Below, piece after piece: positions 1 through 5,900 of a DNA stretch of 6,047 nucleotides. Location: the NCBI GenBank assembly GCA_030619215.1, contig JAUXBV010000231.1, forward strand, positions 1 to 6,047, given 5' to 3'. A program made the position numbers and the translations under genes. Source of the stretch: Fibrobacterota bacterium (GTDB lineage Bacteria; Fibrobacterota; Chitinivibrionia; Chitinivibrionales; JANQEN01). The notes below the pieces were generated by a model. It was not told where the DNA came from, did no database searches, and worked only from the letters and a program-made list of their open reading frames with translations. Each line of letters begins with the position of its first letter. The stretch's first letter is position 1.

Positions 1-128
1 ATGAATTATTTAAGGGCTTCTGTGATAGTATTTTTATGATTTTTACGATTAATTGACGTGTGGTAATAATATTTATTATATACACGTTTATATTTTTAAT
101 ATTTCCCATCCATCTTGTCAAAAACTTC

Positions 129-157
129 TTGCGTATCATGCACCAATCTTGTATAGT
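129..157 (+). promoter_or_regulatory. Weak candidate sigma70-type promoter for the kinase gene
   Basis: A TTGCGT (129-134) and a TATAGT (152-157) are separated by 17 bases and point toward the kinase gene. The -10 matches the consensus at five of six positions, but the -35 is poor. The surrounding 1-248 region is very AT-rich, so chance matches are expected. If used, the transcript would begin near 164 and carry a leader of about 85 bases that includes the inverted repeat at 197-218. Confidence 0.25.
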
Positions 158-196
158 TATTATATAAGAAAAATCAATAGATTATAAAACATCACT

Positions 197-218
197 ATTA
201 TCCTATACTTAGGATAAT
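197..218. repeat. Perfect 9-4-9 inverted repeat in the kinase leader
   Basis: ATTATCCTA (197-205) and TAGGATAAT (210-218) are exact reverse complements separated by TACT. The repeat lies 30 bases upstream of the kinase start codon. It could be a dimeric repressor operator, or a hairpin in the mRNA leader. No T-run follows, so it is not an intrinsic terminator. The dyad is seen directly; its function is inferred. Confidence 0.5.
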
Positions 219-235
219 GTCGGATGCATTATAGC

Positions 236-247
236 TGGAGGCCTCCA
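236..247 (+). promoter_or_regulatory. Shine-Dalgarno of the kinase gene inside a 12-bp perfect palindrome
   Basis: GGAGG (237-241) is a strong ribosome binding site seven bases before the ATG at 249 and fixes that start. It is embedded in TGGAGGCCTCCA (236-247), a perfect 12-base palindrome. The TCCA arm could fold back onto TGGA and partly hide the site, or two transcripts could pair with each other, but such a short stem would be weak. Confidence 0.7.
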
Positions 248-248
248 A

Positions 249-2279
249 ATGGTATCGAATGCCGGCGGCGCTCAGGAATCGAATTCTGAGAAGTTTGGCA
301 GATATGTCACACACCGTCTCCTCGGTGAAGGCGGTATGGGGCGGGTATACCTTGCACAGGACCCGGTACTGGAACGAGAGGTGGCGGTAAAAGTTATAGC
401 CCTGGACAGGCAGCTTGATGATAAGACACGAAAAGATTACCTCAGCAGGTTCGCGCTTGAAGCAAAAGCGTCGGCAAAGCTTAAACACCAGTCAATCATT
501 GCCGTGCATGATGCAGGCGAGGAAAGGGGAGTACCCTGGATAGCATTTGAGTATGTTGACGGAGAGCGTCTTGACGAAATGATAAAGCATGAAGGTAAGC
601 TCCCCGTTAACGAGGCGGTTTCCATTGCCCTCGACATTGCATCGGCACTGCAGCACGCCCATAGTTACGGTATCATTCATCGTGACGTTAAACCTTCGAA
701 TATCATTATTGAAAAGGATACCGGGATCGCAAAACTGTCGGATTTCGGTATTGTCAAGGCGCCGTGGGCTACGCTGACCATGCAGGGAGATGTGCTCGGC
801 TCCCCGGGCTATATGTCTCCCGAACAGATCAGCGGCCTTGAGCTGGACCAGCGCACCGATATATTCTCTCTGGGGGTTGTATTATATGAGATGATCTCCG
901 GAAAGCATCCCTTCCTGCGTGACACCGTACAGAATACGTTATTAGCAACGTTGCACGGGAAATGCAGGCCGTTGGCAGAACTGTTTCCGAAAATTCCCGG
1001 GGAAGTTGAATCCGCTATCAGCAAGTGCCTTCAGGAAAGCCGTGATAAGAGAATACAATCGGCAGAAGAGTTTTCGCAGCTTCTTTTATCACAGTCTTCA
1101 CCTGCAACCTATCAGTCGCATCGTACAAGAGAAGCACTGGTTGGCATTTCACAAAAGATAGCTCAGGCAATTAAAAAAGGCACCTTGAATGGCGGCACTA
1201 AACGCATACTCAGTGCACAGGTCGAAGGTTTCAGTAAGTTTGTATATTTTCTCGTTGATGGAATTAAGAGGTGGCTCCAGGTAGTCTTGCCGGTTAAAAA
1301 GCTATTAAAGGTTATCACGTCACTGCAGAGCAGACTCTTACGGAATGTCCGTCTCTCGCCAAATGATGAAACTATTACCTTTGCAGCGCCTGATTATTCA
1401 AAAGGGGCAGGAAAAGGTTTTCTAAAGATTCTGGGCATGCCATTTCGTGCTCTGTCAAAACTGCCCGCACTCATGCAATACGTACTGTCGCGAACCTGGC
1501 TGGTGGCTGTAATCATTTCCATCATCACTTTAAGTATTCTTATACCTCTGGTATGGCACTCGGTCAATTCCAATATCACTATTGCCGTTCTGCAGAAACG
1601 TGTCGGGGAAGGCTCGCTCGATCAATCGCTCAAAGCAGCCCGGGAACTCGACAAGCGGGGAATGTCATGGTCTAAATATGATTTACTAAGCCGGGGTAAA
1701 AAGCTTCTGGATCAGGATAATATCGAACTTGCCTCAATGGTGGCGCAGACTATTACCAAGCTGGAGCCGGGCATGCCGGAAGGCCATATTTTTTCCGGCA
1801 GAGTGGCGCTTAAAAGCGGCGAATATGAAAAAGCACGATATGCATTTGTAATGGCAAAGAAACAGGAGAACGGAAACGATGCGCTCAATGAGGTACACGT
1901 CCAGATTCTGGCTGACATAAGCCAGGAGTTTATGCGCGGCCGGGCTCAGCAATCGCTCATCAATATGGCTAAAGTGATCTTAACGAAAGAGGATGAGCCC
2001 TTTATACGGTCATGGCTTCAGAGTGAAGACTACTGGCTGCGGTGGAACACTGTTGCAATCATGCAGGCAGGTAACAAAACCGTTGATATGGTAGATATAT
2101 ATATATTTGACCTCAAATATGGCCCTGATGTTGAAACGAAAATTAATGCTGTAAATGAGCTTGCTGAAATGCGTGACAAGAGAGCCGTACCTGCTTTACT
2201 TGAGGCAGCAGGAGAGAAGGATATTCATCCAAAAGTGGCGCGTTTGGCAAAGTCGGTTCTGAAGAATAATTTTCAATAA
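249..2279 (+). CDS. Membrane-anchored PknB-type Ser/Thr protein kinase with C-terminal TPR/HEAT-like repeats
   Basis: This 676-residue protein has a complete Hanks-type kinase domain at about 20-280. Visible motifs are the glycine loop GEGGMG (26-31), the ATP lysine K48 in VAVK, the helix-C glutamate E71, HRDVKPSN (144-151, catalytic D146), DFG (165-167) and SPE (190-192). T175 and T177 in the activation loop are laid out like the autophosphorylated T-x-T of mycobacterial PknB. A basic juxtamembrane stretch (about 290-410) precedes one membrane helix (about 416-436). With the kinase inside, the rest is extracytoplasmic: helical TPR-like repeats at about 445-545 and a HEAT-like module at about 585-675, containing NELAEMRDKRAVPALLEA. 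PASTA domains are absent, so it is unlikely to sense peptidoglycan as PknB does; the repeats more likely bind a protein. All catalytic residues are present, so it should be active. Its substrate is unknown, and the flanking genes offer no obvious target. It stands alone on its strand and converges with the membrane-protein gene 37 bases downstream. Confidence 0.93.
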   Translation: MVSNAGGAQESNSEKFGRYVTHRLLGEGGMGRVYLAQDPVLEREVAVKVIALDRQLDDKTRKDYLSRFALEAKASAKLKHQSIIAVHDAGEERGVPWIAFEYVDGERLDEMIKHEGKLPVNEAVSIALDIASALQHAHSYGIIHRDVKPSNIIIEKDTGIAKLSDFGIVKAPWATLTMQGDVLGSPGYMSPEQISGLELDQRTDIFSLGVVLYEMISGKHPFLRDTVQNTLLATLHGKCRPLAELFPKIPGEVESAISKCLQESRDKRIQSAEEFSQLLLSQSSPATYQSHRTREALVGISQKIAQAIKKGTLNGGTKRILSAQVEGFSKFVYFLVDGIKRWLQVVLPVKKLLKVITSLQSRLLRNVRLSPNDETITFAAPDYSKGAGKGFLKILGMPFRALSKLPALMQYVLSRTWLVAVIISIITLSILIPLVWHSVNSNITIAVLQKRVGEGSLDQSLKAARELDKRGMSWSKYDLLSRGKKLLDQDNIELASMVAQTITKLEPGMPEGHIFSGRVALKSGEYEKARYAFVMAKKQENGNDALNEVHVQILADISQEFMRGRAQQSLINMAKVILTKEDEPFIRSWLQSEDYWLRWNTVAIMQAGNKTVDMVDIYIFDLKYGPDVETKINAVNELAEMRDKRAVPALLEAAGEKDIHPKVARLAKSVLKNNFQ

Positions 2280-2316
2280 TATTTTTTTACGGTCTTTGCA
2301 TGAGAGAGATTCATTT

Positions 2317-3075
2317 TTACACGACAGGGGAGAGGTATTGTCTCGAAATTATGGGTATCAGCTTTGTATCTTTCATATTAAATTCGCATTCAAGGATTGT
2401 ATTTGCAGAATCCACTATCTCTGCCGCAGTAGTAAGTGTTTCCGCCAACACAAATATTTTCGCAGAAAAGTCATACATATGATTTGAATTTTTTTCTACA
2501 TTAATATCAATGACCTTAATAATGCGTGTCTCCTTTTCCAGTAAGCGCTTTTTTATAAATTCGGCACTCGCGCCTTCACTGTTCTGAGATACGGGCTGGC
2601 TAGCCTCGGTTGTTTGAAATTTAAATTGATGTGGATTGAATTCATCTACAGTAGTCCGGTAGGCGTCATCAATATATTGCTGATAACTTTTCTGTGTATT
2701 GACAAATGCCTTTGAGACCTTTGTAGTATCCGTGGGGTTATAATCATAATTCTCTATATCCTTTAGCGTGACATGAGTGCTATGTCTGGTTGACGAATCA
2801 CTTCCCACTTGCTTTTGAAGAGTTTTCTTCAGGACAATATTGTTCCACACACTTACAATAATCGACATGATGACAAAAGAACCGAGCCACAAAAGCAGCA
2901 TTATTAGAATAAACACCAACCGGGGAGTCCCTTCATCAAATTTATAGTAATAATTTACACCAACACCGGCAGAAACTGCAGCTGAAACAGCCAGGGATAA
3001 TAGTATTCCCCGGATCTGCAGGCTTCTGTCAATTGTGTGCGGATTCTGTGTTTTTTGTAGGGTAGGGGATTGCAT
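2317..3075 (-). CDS. Unrecognised two-helix membrane protein in an operon with the CsoR-family regulator
   Basis: I do not recognise this 252-residue protein. A short polar N-terminus (1-20) is followed by two hydrophobic helices at about 21-43 and 53-77 with a short acidic turn (KFDEGTP) between them. A long soluble part rich in Ser, Thr, Asn and Gln follows (about 82-170), then a compact-looking charged end (about 172-250) with alternating hydrophobic strands and a helix. Basic residues after helix 2 (KKTLQK) suggest that both termini are cytoplasmic. There is one Cys (230) and no metal-binding cluster, so it does not look like a metal transporter. AGAAAGG (3080-3086) lies four bases before the ATG. 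The gene starts 36 bases after the csoR-like stop with no promoter seen between, so it is probably co-transcribed and controlled from the same operator. Its end faces the kinase gene, and no clear terminator hairpin was found in the 37-base gap. Confidence 0.8.
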   Translation of the reverse strand: MQSPTLQKTQNPHTIDRSLQIRGILLSLAVSAAVSAGVGVNYYYKFDEGTPRLVFILIMLLLWLGSFVIMSIIVSVWNNIVLKKTLQKQVGSDSSTRHSTHVTLKDIENYDYNPTDTTKVSKAFVNTQKSYQQYIDDAYRTTVDEFNPHQFKFQTTEASQPVSQNSEGASAEFIKKRLLEKETRIIKVIDINVEKNSNHMYDFSAKIFVLAETLTTAAEIVDSANTILECEFNMKDTKLIPIISRQYLSPVV

Positions 3076-3111
3076 AGTACCTTTCTTTTTATCTATTGTT
3101 AAAAATAACGC

Positions 3112-3405
3112 TCATTTTGAAACTTTCTTAAAAATGTCAATCAGCTCTTCAGTGGTTGATAGACGGTCTTTTTTAAATTTATCAGCCACATTATTCTGGA
3201 TATATCCTTTGAGTAATAAATTTCTTGCGCTGTTTAATGCGGATTTGATCGAGGAGAACTGGTTGAGAATGTTTTTGCTGTATACATCGGATTGAATAAG
3301 CCTGGACAGGCCACGCACCTGTCCCTCTATTCGTTGCAGGCGAATTACCGCTTCGTTTTTTACCCTGGAATCAGGATTGCCATTTTCGTCAATCCTTTTC
3401 GCCAT
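3112..3405 (-). CDS. CsoR/RcnR-family (DUF156) transcriptional repressor lacking all metal-ligand residues
   Basis: This 97-residue protein has the usual CsoR length and the family core RLQRIEGQVRGLSRLI (22-37), where conserved Arg and Gln residues contact operator DNA in the tetrameric helical fold. The family senses Cu(I), Ni/Co, persulfide or formaldehyde through a Cys, a His or Cys 25 residues later, and a third ligand 29 residues later. Counting from the aligned position, these are Ser43 (in VYSKNIL, where relatives have YC), Tyr68 and Asn72. The whole protein has no Cys and no His. It therefore cannot work by known CsoR-family sensing, although the tyrosine before the first ligand position (Y42) is kept. 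AAGGAGT (3411-3417) lies five bases before the ATG and supports this start. A promoter and a G-tract operator immediately upstream indicate autoregulation. The membrane-protein gene follows after 36 bases. The family call is firm; the inducer is unknown. Confidence 0.92.
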   Translation of the reverse strand: MAKRIDENGNPDSRVKNEAVIRLQRIEGQVRGLSRLIQSDVYSKNILNQFSSIKSALNSARNLLLKGYIQNNVADKFKKDRLSTTEELIDIFKKVSK

Positions 3406-3421
3406 TAAATACTCCTTTAAT

Positions 3422-3443
3422 ATAGGGTACCCCCCTACCCTAT
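3422..3443. promoter_or_regulatory. CsoR/RcnR-type operator overlapping the csoR-like gene's transcription start
   Basis: Read on the minus strand, this is ATAGGGTA, six G, then TACCCTAT: exact 8-base inverted arms around a G-tract. That architecture is typical of CsoR and RcnR operators, such as the copper-operon site of Bacillus subtilis. It begins two bases downstream of the predicted -10 and covers the likely start of transcription, so a bound tetramer would block initiation. This points to autorepression by the adjacent CsoR homologue. No second copy of the motif was noticed elsewhere in the window. Confidence 0.85.
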
Positions 3444-3444
3444 T

Positions 3445-3473
3445 AAATTACAATAATAAATTGTTGGTGTCAA
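3445..3473 (-). promoter_or_regulatory. Sigma70-type promoter of the csoR-like operon
   Basis: On the minus strand a perfect TTGACA -35 (3468-3473) is followed by exactly 17 bases and a TAATTT -10 (3445-3450). Transcription would start near 3438, inside the operator, giving a leader of about 33 bases. The perfect -35 and ideal spacing suggest strong expression when it is not repressed. Confidence 0.75.
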
Positions 3474-3552
3474 CTTTTTTTATGGGAATTTGGAATTATG
3501 CGACAAAGAGAAAATTTATAACTTTAACATAATAGTAAAGGGGAGTGGTTAT

Positions 3553-3603
3553 ATGGAAGAAGGATCAAGGGATAATTCACTCAAATGTTCGAGTCATACA
3601 TAG
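3553..3603 (+). CDS. Possible 16-residue micro-ORF with a strong Shine-Dalgarno
   Basis: ATG at 3553 opens a 16-codon frame ending in TAG (3601-3603), with product MEEGSRDNSLKCSSHT. AAGGGGAG sits seven bases upstream, a good ribosome binding site in an otherwise AT-rich gap, and a CATAAT that could act as a -10 lies just before it. The frame sits between the csoR-like promoter and the 3' end of the carboxypeptidase gene, on the opposite strand to both. A transcript would run antisense into the carboxypeptidase gene. The peptide matches no leader type I know, and chance occurrence is quite possible. Confidence 0.2.
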   Translation: MEEGSRDNSLKCSSHT

Positions 3604-3626
3604 TAAATTACAAGTTTAATTTGAGT
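3579..3626. repeat. Long-loop inverted repeat downstream of the carboxypeptidase gene
   Basis: ACTCAAAT (3579-3586) and ATTTGAGT (3619-3626) are exact reverse complements 32 bases apart, and a smaller AAATTA/TAATTT pair lies in the loop. It sits just past the carboxypeptidase stop codon and could fold at the 3' end of that mRNA. The stem is AT-rich and no U-tract follows on either strand, so an intrinsic terminator is only weakly supported. Confidence 0.25.
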
Positions 3627-3640
3627 TACCTTAATAAAGC

Positions 3641-5383
3641 CTATGAATTAATCAGTATAAATTGCCTTGAGTATTTTTTTCCTGAAACGTATACCTGGAT
3701 TATATAACAACCGCTGCCAACCGGTCTTCCTTTATTATCAAAACCGCTCCATACCATACTGTTTTTTTGGCTGGCTGAAAGCGGCGTTAATGTCTTAATC
3801 AATTTACCGTTAACCCCGTATACGGCTGCTTTACAATTGCCCTGATCGCCGTTAATGGTAATCTTAATACCATTATTGCATGGTGTTACTGAAAAGATAT
3901 CTTTACCTGCCGGAACAGGGGTTTTATTGCCAACGTTTTTGGGCATAAGTTTAACATTGAGAATTGTTGCAGCTTTGTTTTGTACATTTACATTTGATAC
4001 TGTTTTGGGGTAATAACCTTCACTTGAAAAGGTAAGGGAATAGTTGCCTTCGTGTATGAGCCGGTAATAATCACCGTGGGGTGTATTTGAATGGATCCAT
4101 GAACTGTCTTTATCGTGGTTGTCAACAAACACCTTTGCAAAAAGGCCTTCCCCGGTTATTGAATCAGTGACTGTTCCATGTATGCCGTAAAAGATTTCCT
4201 CATAATAGTTGAGCATTGCATTGATGTTATAGTTCCAGTGATCAAGGATCTGGCTTTCCGGTAGCAATTTTTGAGTAGAGGTTTCAATAGTTACACCGGG
4301 ACCATGCCTGTAATAGGGCTGGTAGTCAAGTCTTGTGCCGTGTATCTCACCCCAGTCCACATAGCAGTTGCCTGATCCGCCTTGCCAGGTGAAATAACCG
4401 GATGGGCTGTTATCCTGTGCCAATTCCGCATATTCCTCGGAGATCATTCTATACCATGAGTCGTCCGGGTGTTTCTTCGACCAGCATGCCCAGGGCCAGA
4501 GGGCGCTTTCAATACCGCCGTGCCAGTCGATCTGTAGTTCAAAGAAAAAGTTTTTTTCCCATTCAACCATTGTTTTAGTTTCCTGCTCCCATGTTCCCTG
4601 CGGGTATAATCCCCTGACAGGATCCGGAAAATTACGATTCAGGTCTACGTTATTTGAATTATACCTTCTTGCACCTTGTACAGTATTATTGCCTGACCTA
4701 TAGGTCCCGTCCAGGTTTATACTGGGAACTATCCACATTTCAACACTGTCGATAAGTCTGGTTATAAACTCATCTTGTTGATAATTGGCAAATAAGTAAT
4801 CAATCATATGAAGCATATTTATATAATTCAGCACTTCATCACCATGAATAGTGGCAGTTTGTAGGAACTTCGGCTCAGGTTCATTTTCATCGACATTATC
4901 AGTTATTTTTACAGCATGTATTGTACGGTTTTGAGCAGTTTTCCCAACCTCATACACTTTACACAACTGGGGATAATCGGACTCAAATTGATTAAGTATA
5001 CTAATATAGCCTTCATAGGTCGGATATCGGTCCCATTCCCGTGAATCCCAGTCCGAATAGTCGGACATCTCAGGGTAGATCAGGTCACCGGGCGGAACTA
5101 AAACTTCATAATAATAATTATATTGCAGGAATTGTTCAAATTCTTCCCTGTTTGCATAGGCATACACTTCCGAGCCGATTGTTTTTTCCAGTGAAATTAT
5201 ATTAGTCAGCTTACTCATATCAGCCTTGGAATCGATGAAGAATTTGAAATAGACCTCTCCTTTTCTTTCAAGATATTCCAAAGCCTTATTGTAGTGAAGA
5301 TTATTTTGAGAAAAAATTGGAGTAATAATTGCGGGAAGTAAAAGGAAAGATAATACGGCTAGAACTGATCTAGCGGTTTTCAT
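3641..5383 (-). CDS. Secreted M14-family zinc carboxypeptidase with a FlgD-like/type IX sorting C-terminus
   Basis: An extracellular metallopeptidase of 580 residues, counted from the ATG at 5383. An in-frame ATG at 5395 would add MEGP, but GGAGG overlaps that codon and lies five bases before 5383, so the later start is preferred. Residues 1-26 are a signal peptide (KTAR, a hydrophobic core, ending IFSQ). A propeptide-like region follows (about 27-110), then the M14 catalytic domain (about 119-396). The zinc ligands H180 and E183 (HGDE) and H288 (DWHGG), the carboxylate-binding R250 (DLNRNFP) and the catalytic E367 (GVTIETS) are all present, so it should be active. A transthyretin-like carboxypeptidase regulatory domain covers about 400-481. 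A FlgD-Ig-like end (about 495-580; VYGVNGKLIKTL, then WSGFDNKGRPVGSGCY and a basic tail) matches type A sorting signals of type IX secretion. It probably degrades proteins or peptides outside the cell for nutrition. Exact specificity cannot be read from the sequence. It appears to have its own AT-rich promoter region. Confidence 0.93.
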   Translation of the reverse strand: MKTARSVLAVLSFLLLPAIITPIFSQNNLHYNKALEYLERKGEVYFKFFIDSKADMSKLTNIISLEKTIGSEVYAYANREEFEQFLQYNYYYEVLVPPGDLIYPEMSDYSDWDSREWDRYPTYEGYISILNQFESDYPQLCKVYEVGKTAQNRTIHAVKITDNVDENEPEPKFLQTATIHGDEVLNYINMLHMIDYLFANYQQDEFITRLIDSVEMWIVPSINLDGTYRSGNNTVQGARRYNSNNVDLNRNFPDPVRGLYPQGTWEQETKTMVEWEKNFFFELQIDWHGGIESALWPWACWSKKHPDDSWYRMISEEYAELAQDNSPSGYFTWQGGSGNCYVDWGEIHGTRLDYQPYYRHGPGVTIETSTQKLLPESQILDHWNYNINAMLNYYEEIFYGIHGTVTDSITGEGLFAKVFVDNHDKDSSWIHSNTPHGDYYRLIHEGNYSLTFSSEGYYPKTVSNVNVQNKAATILNVKLMPKNVGNKTPVPAGKDIFSVTPCNNGIKITINGDQGNCKAAVYGVNGKLIKTLTPLSASQKNSMVWSGFDNKGRPVGSGCYIIQVYVSGKKYSRQFILINS

Positions 5384-5415
5384 TGGCCCCTCCATATAAA
5401 AATCTGTAAATAATG

Positions 5416-5458
5416 TGATATATCAGATATTATTTATTATAATAACAATTAAATTGTT
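5416..5458 (-). promoter_or_regulatory. Putative promoter/operator region of the carboxypeptidase gene
   Basis: On the minus strand a TATAAT occurs at 5436-5441, but no good -35 lies at the right spacing. It is flanked by two dyads: TGATATATCA (5416-5425, a perfect palindrome) and AACAATT/AATTGTT around one base (5444-5458). Two dyads bracketing a -10-like box would suit a regulated promoter. However, the region is almost entirely A and T, where such matches arise easily. Confidence 0.25.
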
Positions 5459-5498
5459 GATTCGCCAAAATATTTTTGGATATGGAGGTAATTTAGAG

Positions 5499-5528
5499 GA
5501 ACTTATACTGTTATAAAACAGAACTTAT
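5499..5528. repeat. Paired GAACTTAT direct repeats around a small hairpin
   Basis: GAACTTAT occurs at 5499-5506 and again at 5521-5528, a 22-base period, about two helical turns. Between them CTGTT (5508-5512) and AACAG (5517-5521) can form a 5-base stem with a 4-base loop. This lies just after the 85-residue gene and about 115-145 bases upstream of the carboxypeptidase start. It could be a tandem activator site for the carboxypeptidase or a weak 3' structure; neither is established. Confidence 0.25.
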
Positions 5529-5545
5529 GAGTTATTACTGATAGT

Positions 5546-5803
5546 TTAAGTTTTTTGCTTTCTGATAAACAGTAAATAATAAGCAATTGCACCGGCACCA
5601 TAAAGAGTTGATGTCATTACAAGTATTATTATCCAGGCAATTTTTTCATAATTATGATTCGGAAGAAAAATCTTAGGAAAAGAATTCGGCTCTTTTTTTA
5701 TACAGTGGATTAAGATTATAACCGTAAAGAAGGTTAATAATATACGCAAGATGTAAATAACATCCGAAATATTATCCTGAAACTGAGAAATGTAGTTAAT
5801 CAT
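5546..5803 (-). CDS. Small two-helix membrane protein with a PLDc_N-like second helix
   Basis: An 85-residue protein with two membrane helices at about 14-34 and 54-79, joined by a basic, proline-containing loop (KKEPNSFPK). The stretch EKIAWIIILVMTSTLYGAGA followed by IAYYLLFIRKQ resembles PLDc_N, a short membrane segment found at the N-terminus of cardiolipin-synthase-type phospholipases D and also as stand-alone small proteins. There is no HKD catalytic motif and no room for one, so it is not an enzyme. It probably serves as a small membrane component of unknown role. A weak AGAAG lies about nine bases before the ATG. The thiolase gene ends 97 bases upstream on the same strand, so co-transcription is possible but not shown; I saw no convincing promoter in that AT-rich gap. 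Confidence 0.7.
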   Translation of the reverse strand: MINYISQFQDNISDVIYILRILLTFFTVIILIHCIKKEPNSFPKIFLPNHNYEKIAWIIILVMTSTLYGAGAIAYYLLFIRKQKT

Positions 5804-5900
5804 AATTCATTCTTCTTTTTAAATAAGGGGGAAATTAATTTTCCAAAAATCAAAGAACTTTTCAGATAAGGCAAATAGCATGTAAATTGTATGAATATCT

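Noticed and set aside
1..56. Short plus-strand open frames at the left edge as the tail of an upstream gene
   Set aside because: The frames give only 12-17 residues with no recognisable motif, so they cannot be told from chance.
198..488. 96-codon minus-strand frame over the kinase start
   Set aside because: It overlaps the kinase P-loop coding region on the other strand and has no ribosome binding site or family resemblance.
2092..2106. TATATATATAT run within the kinase gene
   Set aside because: It is a short, in-frame low-complexity stretch encoding VDIYIF; nothing suggests a regulatory or phase-variation role.
2276..2316. Possible shared terminator between the converging kinase and membrane-protein genes
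   Set aside because: A run of seven T (2282-2288) follows the kinase stop, but no GC-bearing stem precedes it on either strand.
2296..2487. Plus-strand open frames of 60-63 codons over the 3' end of the membrane-protein gene
   Set aside because: They are shadows of the minus-strand gene, with no ribosome binding site and no recognisable product.
3035..3295. 86-codon plus-strand frame across the csoR-like gene
   Set aside because: It is antisense to a confidently identified CsoR-family gene, and its Cys/Phe-rich translation looks like a shadow frame.
5824..5845. GGAAA/TTTCC hairpin between the thiolase and the 85-residue gene as a terminator
   Set aside because: The stem is only five bases and is followed on the minus strand by a C-run instead of a T-run.
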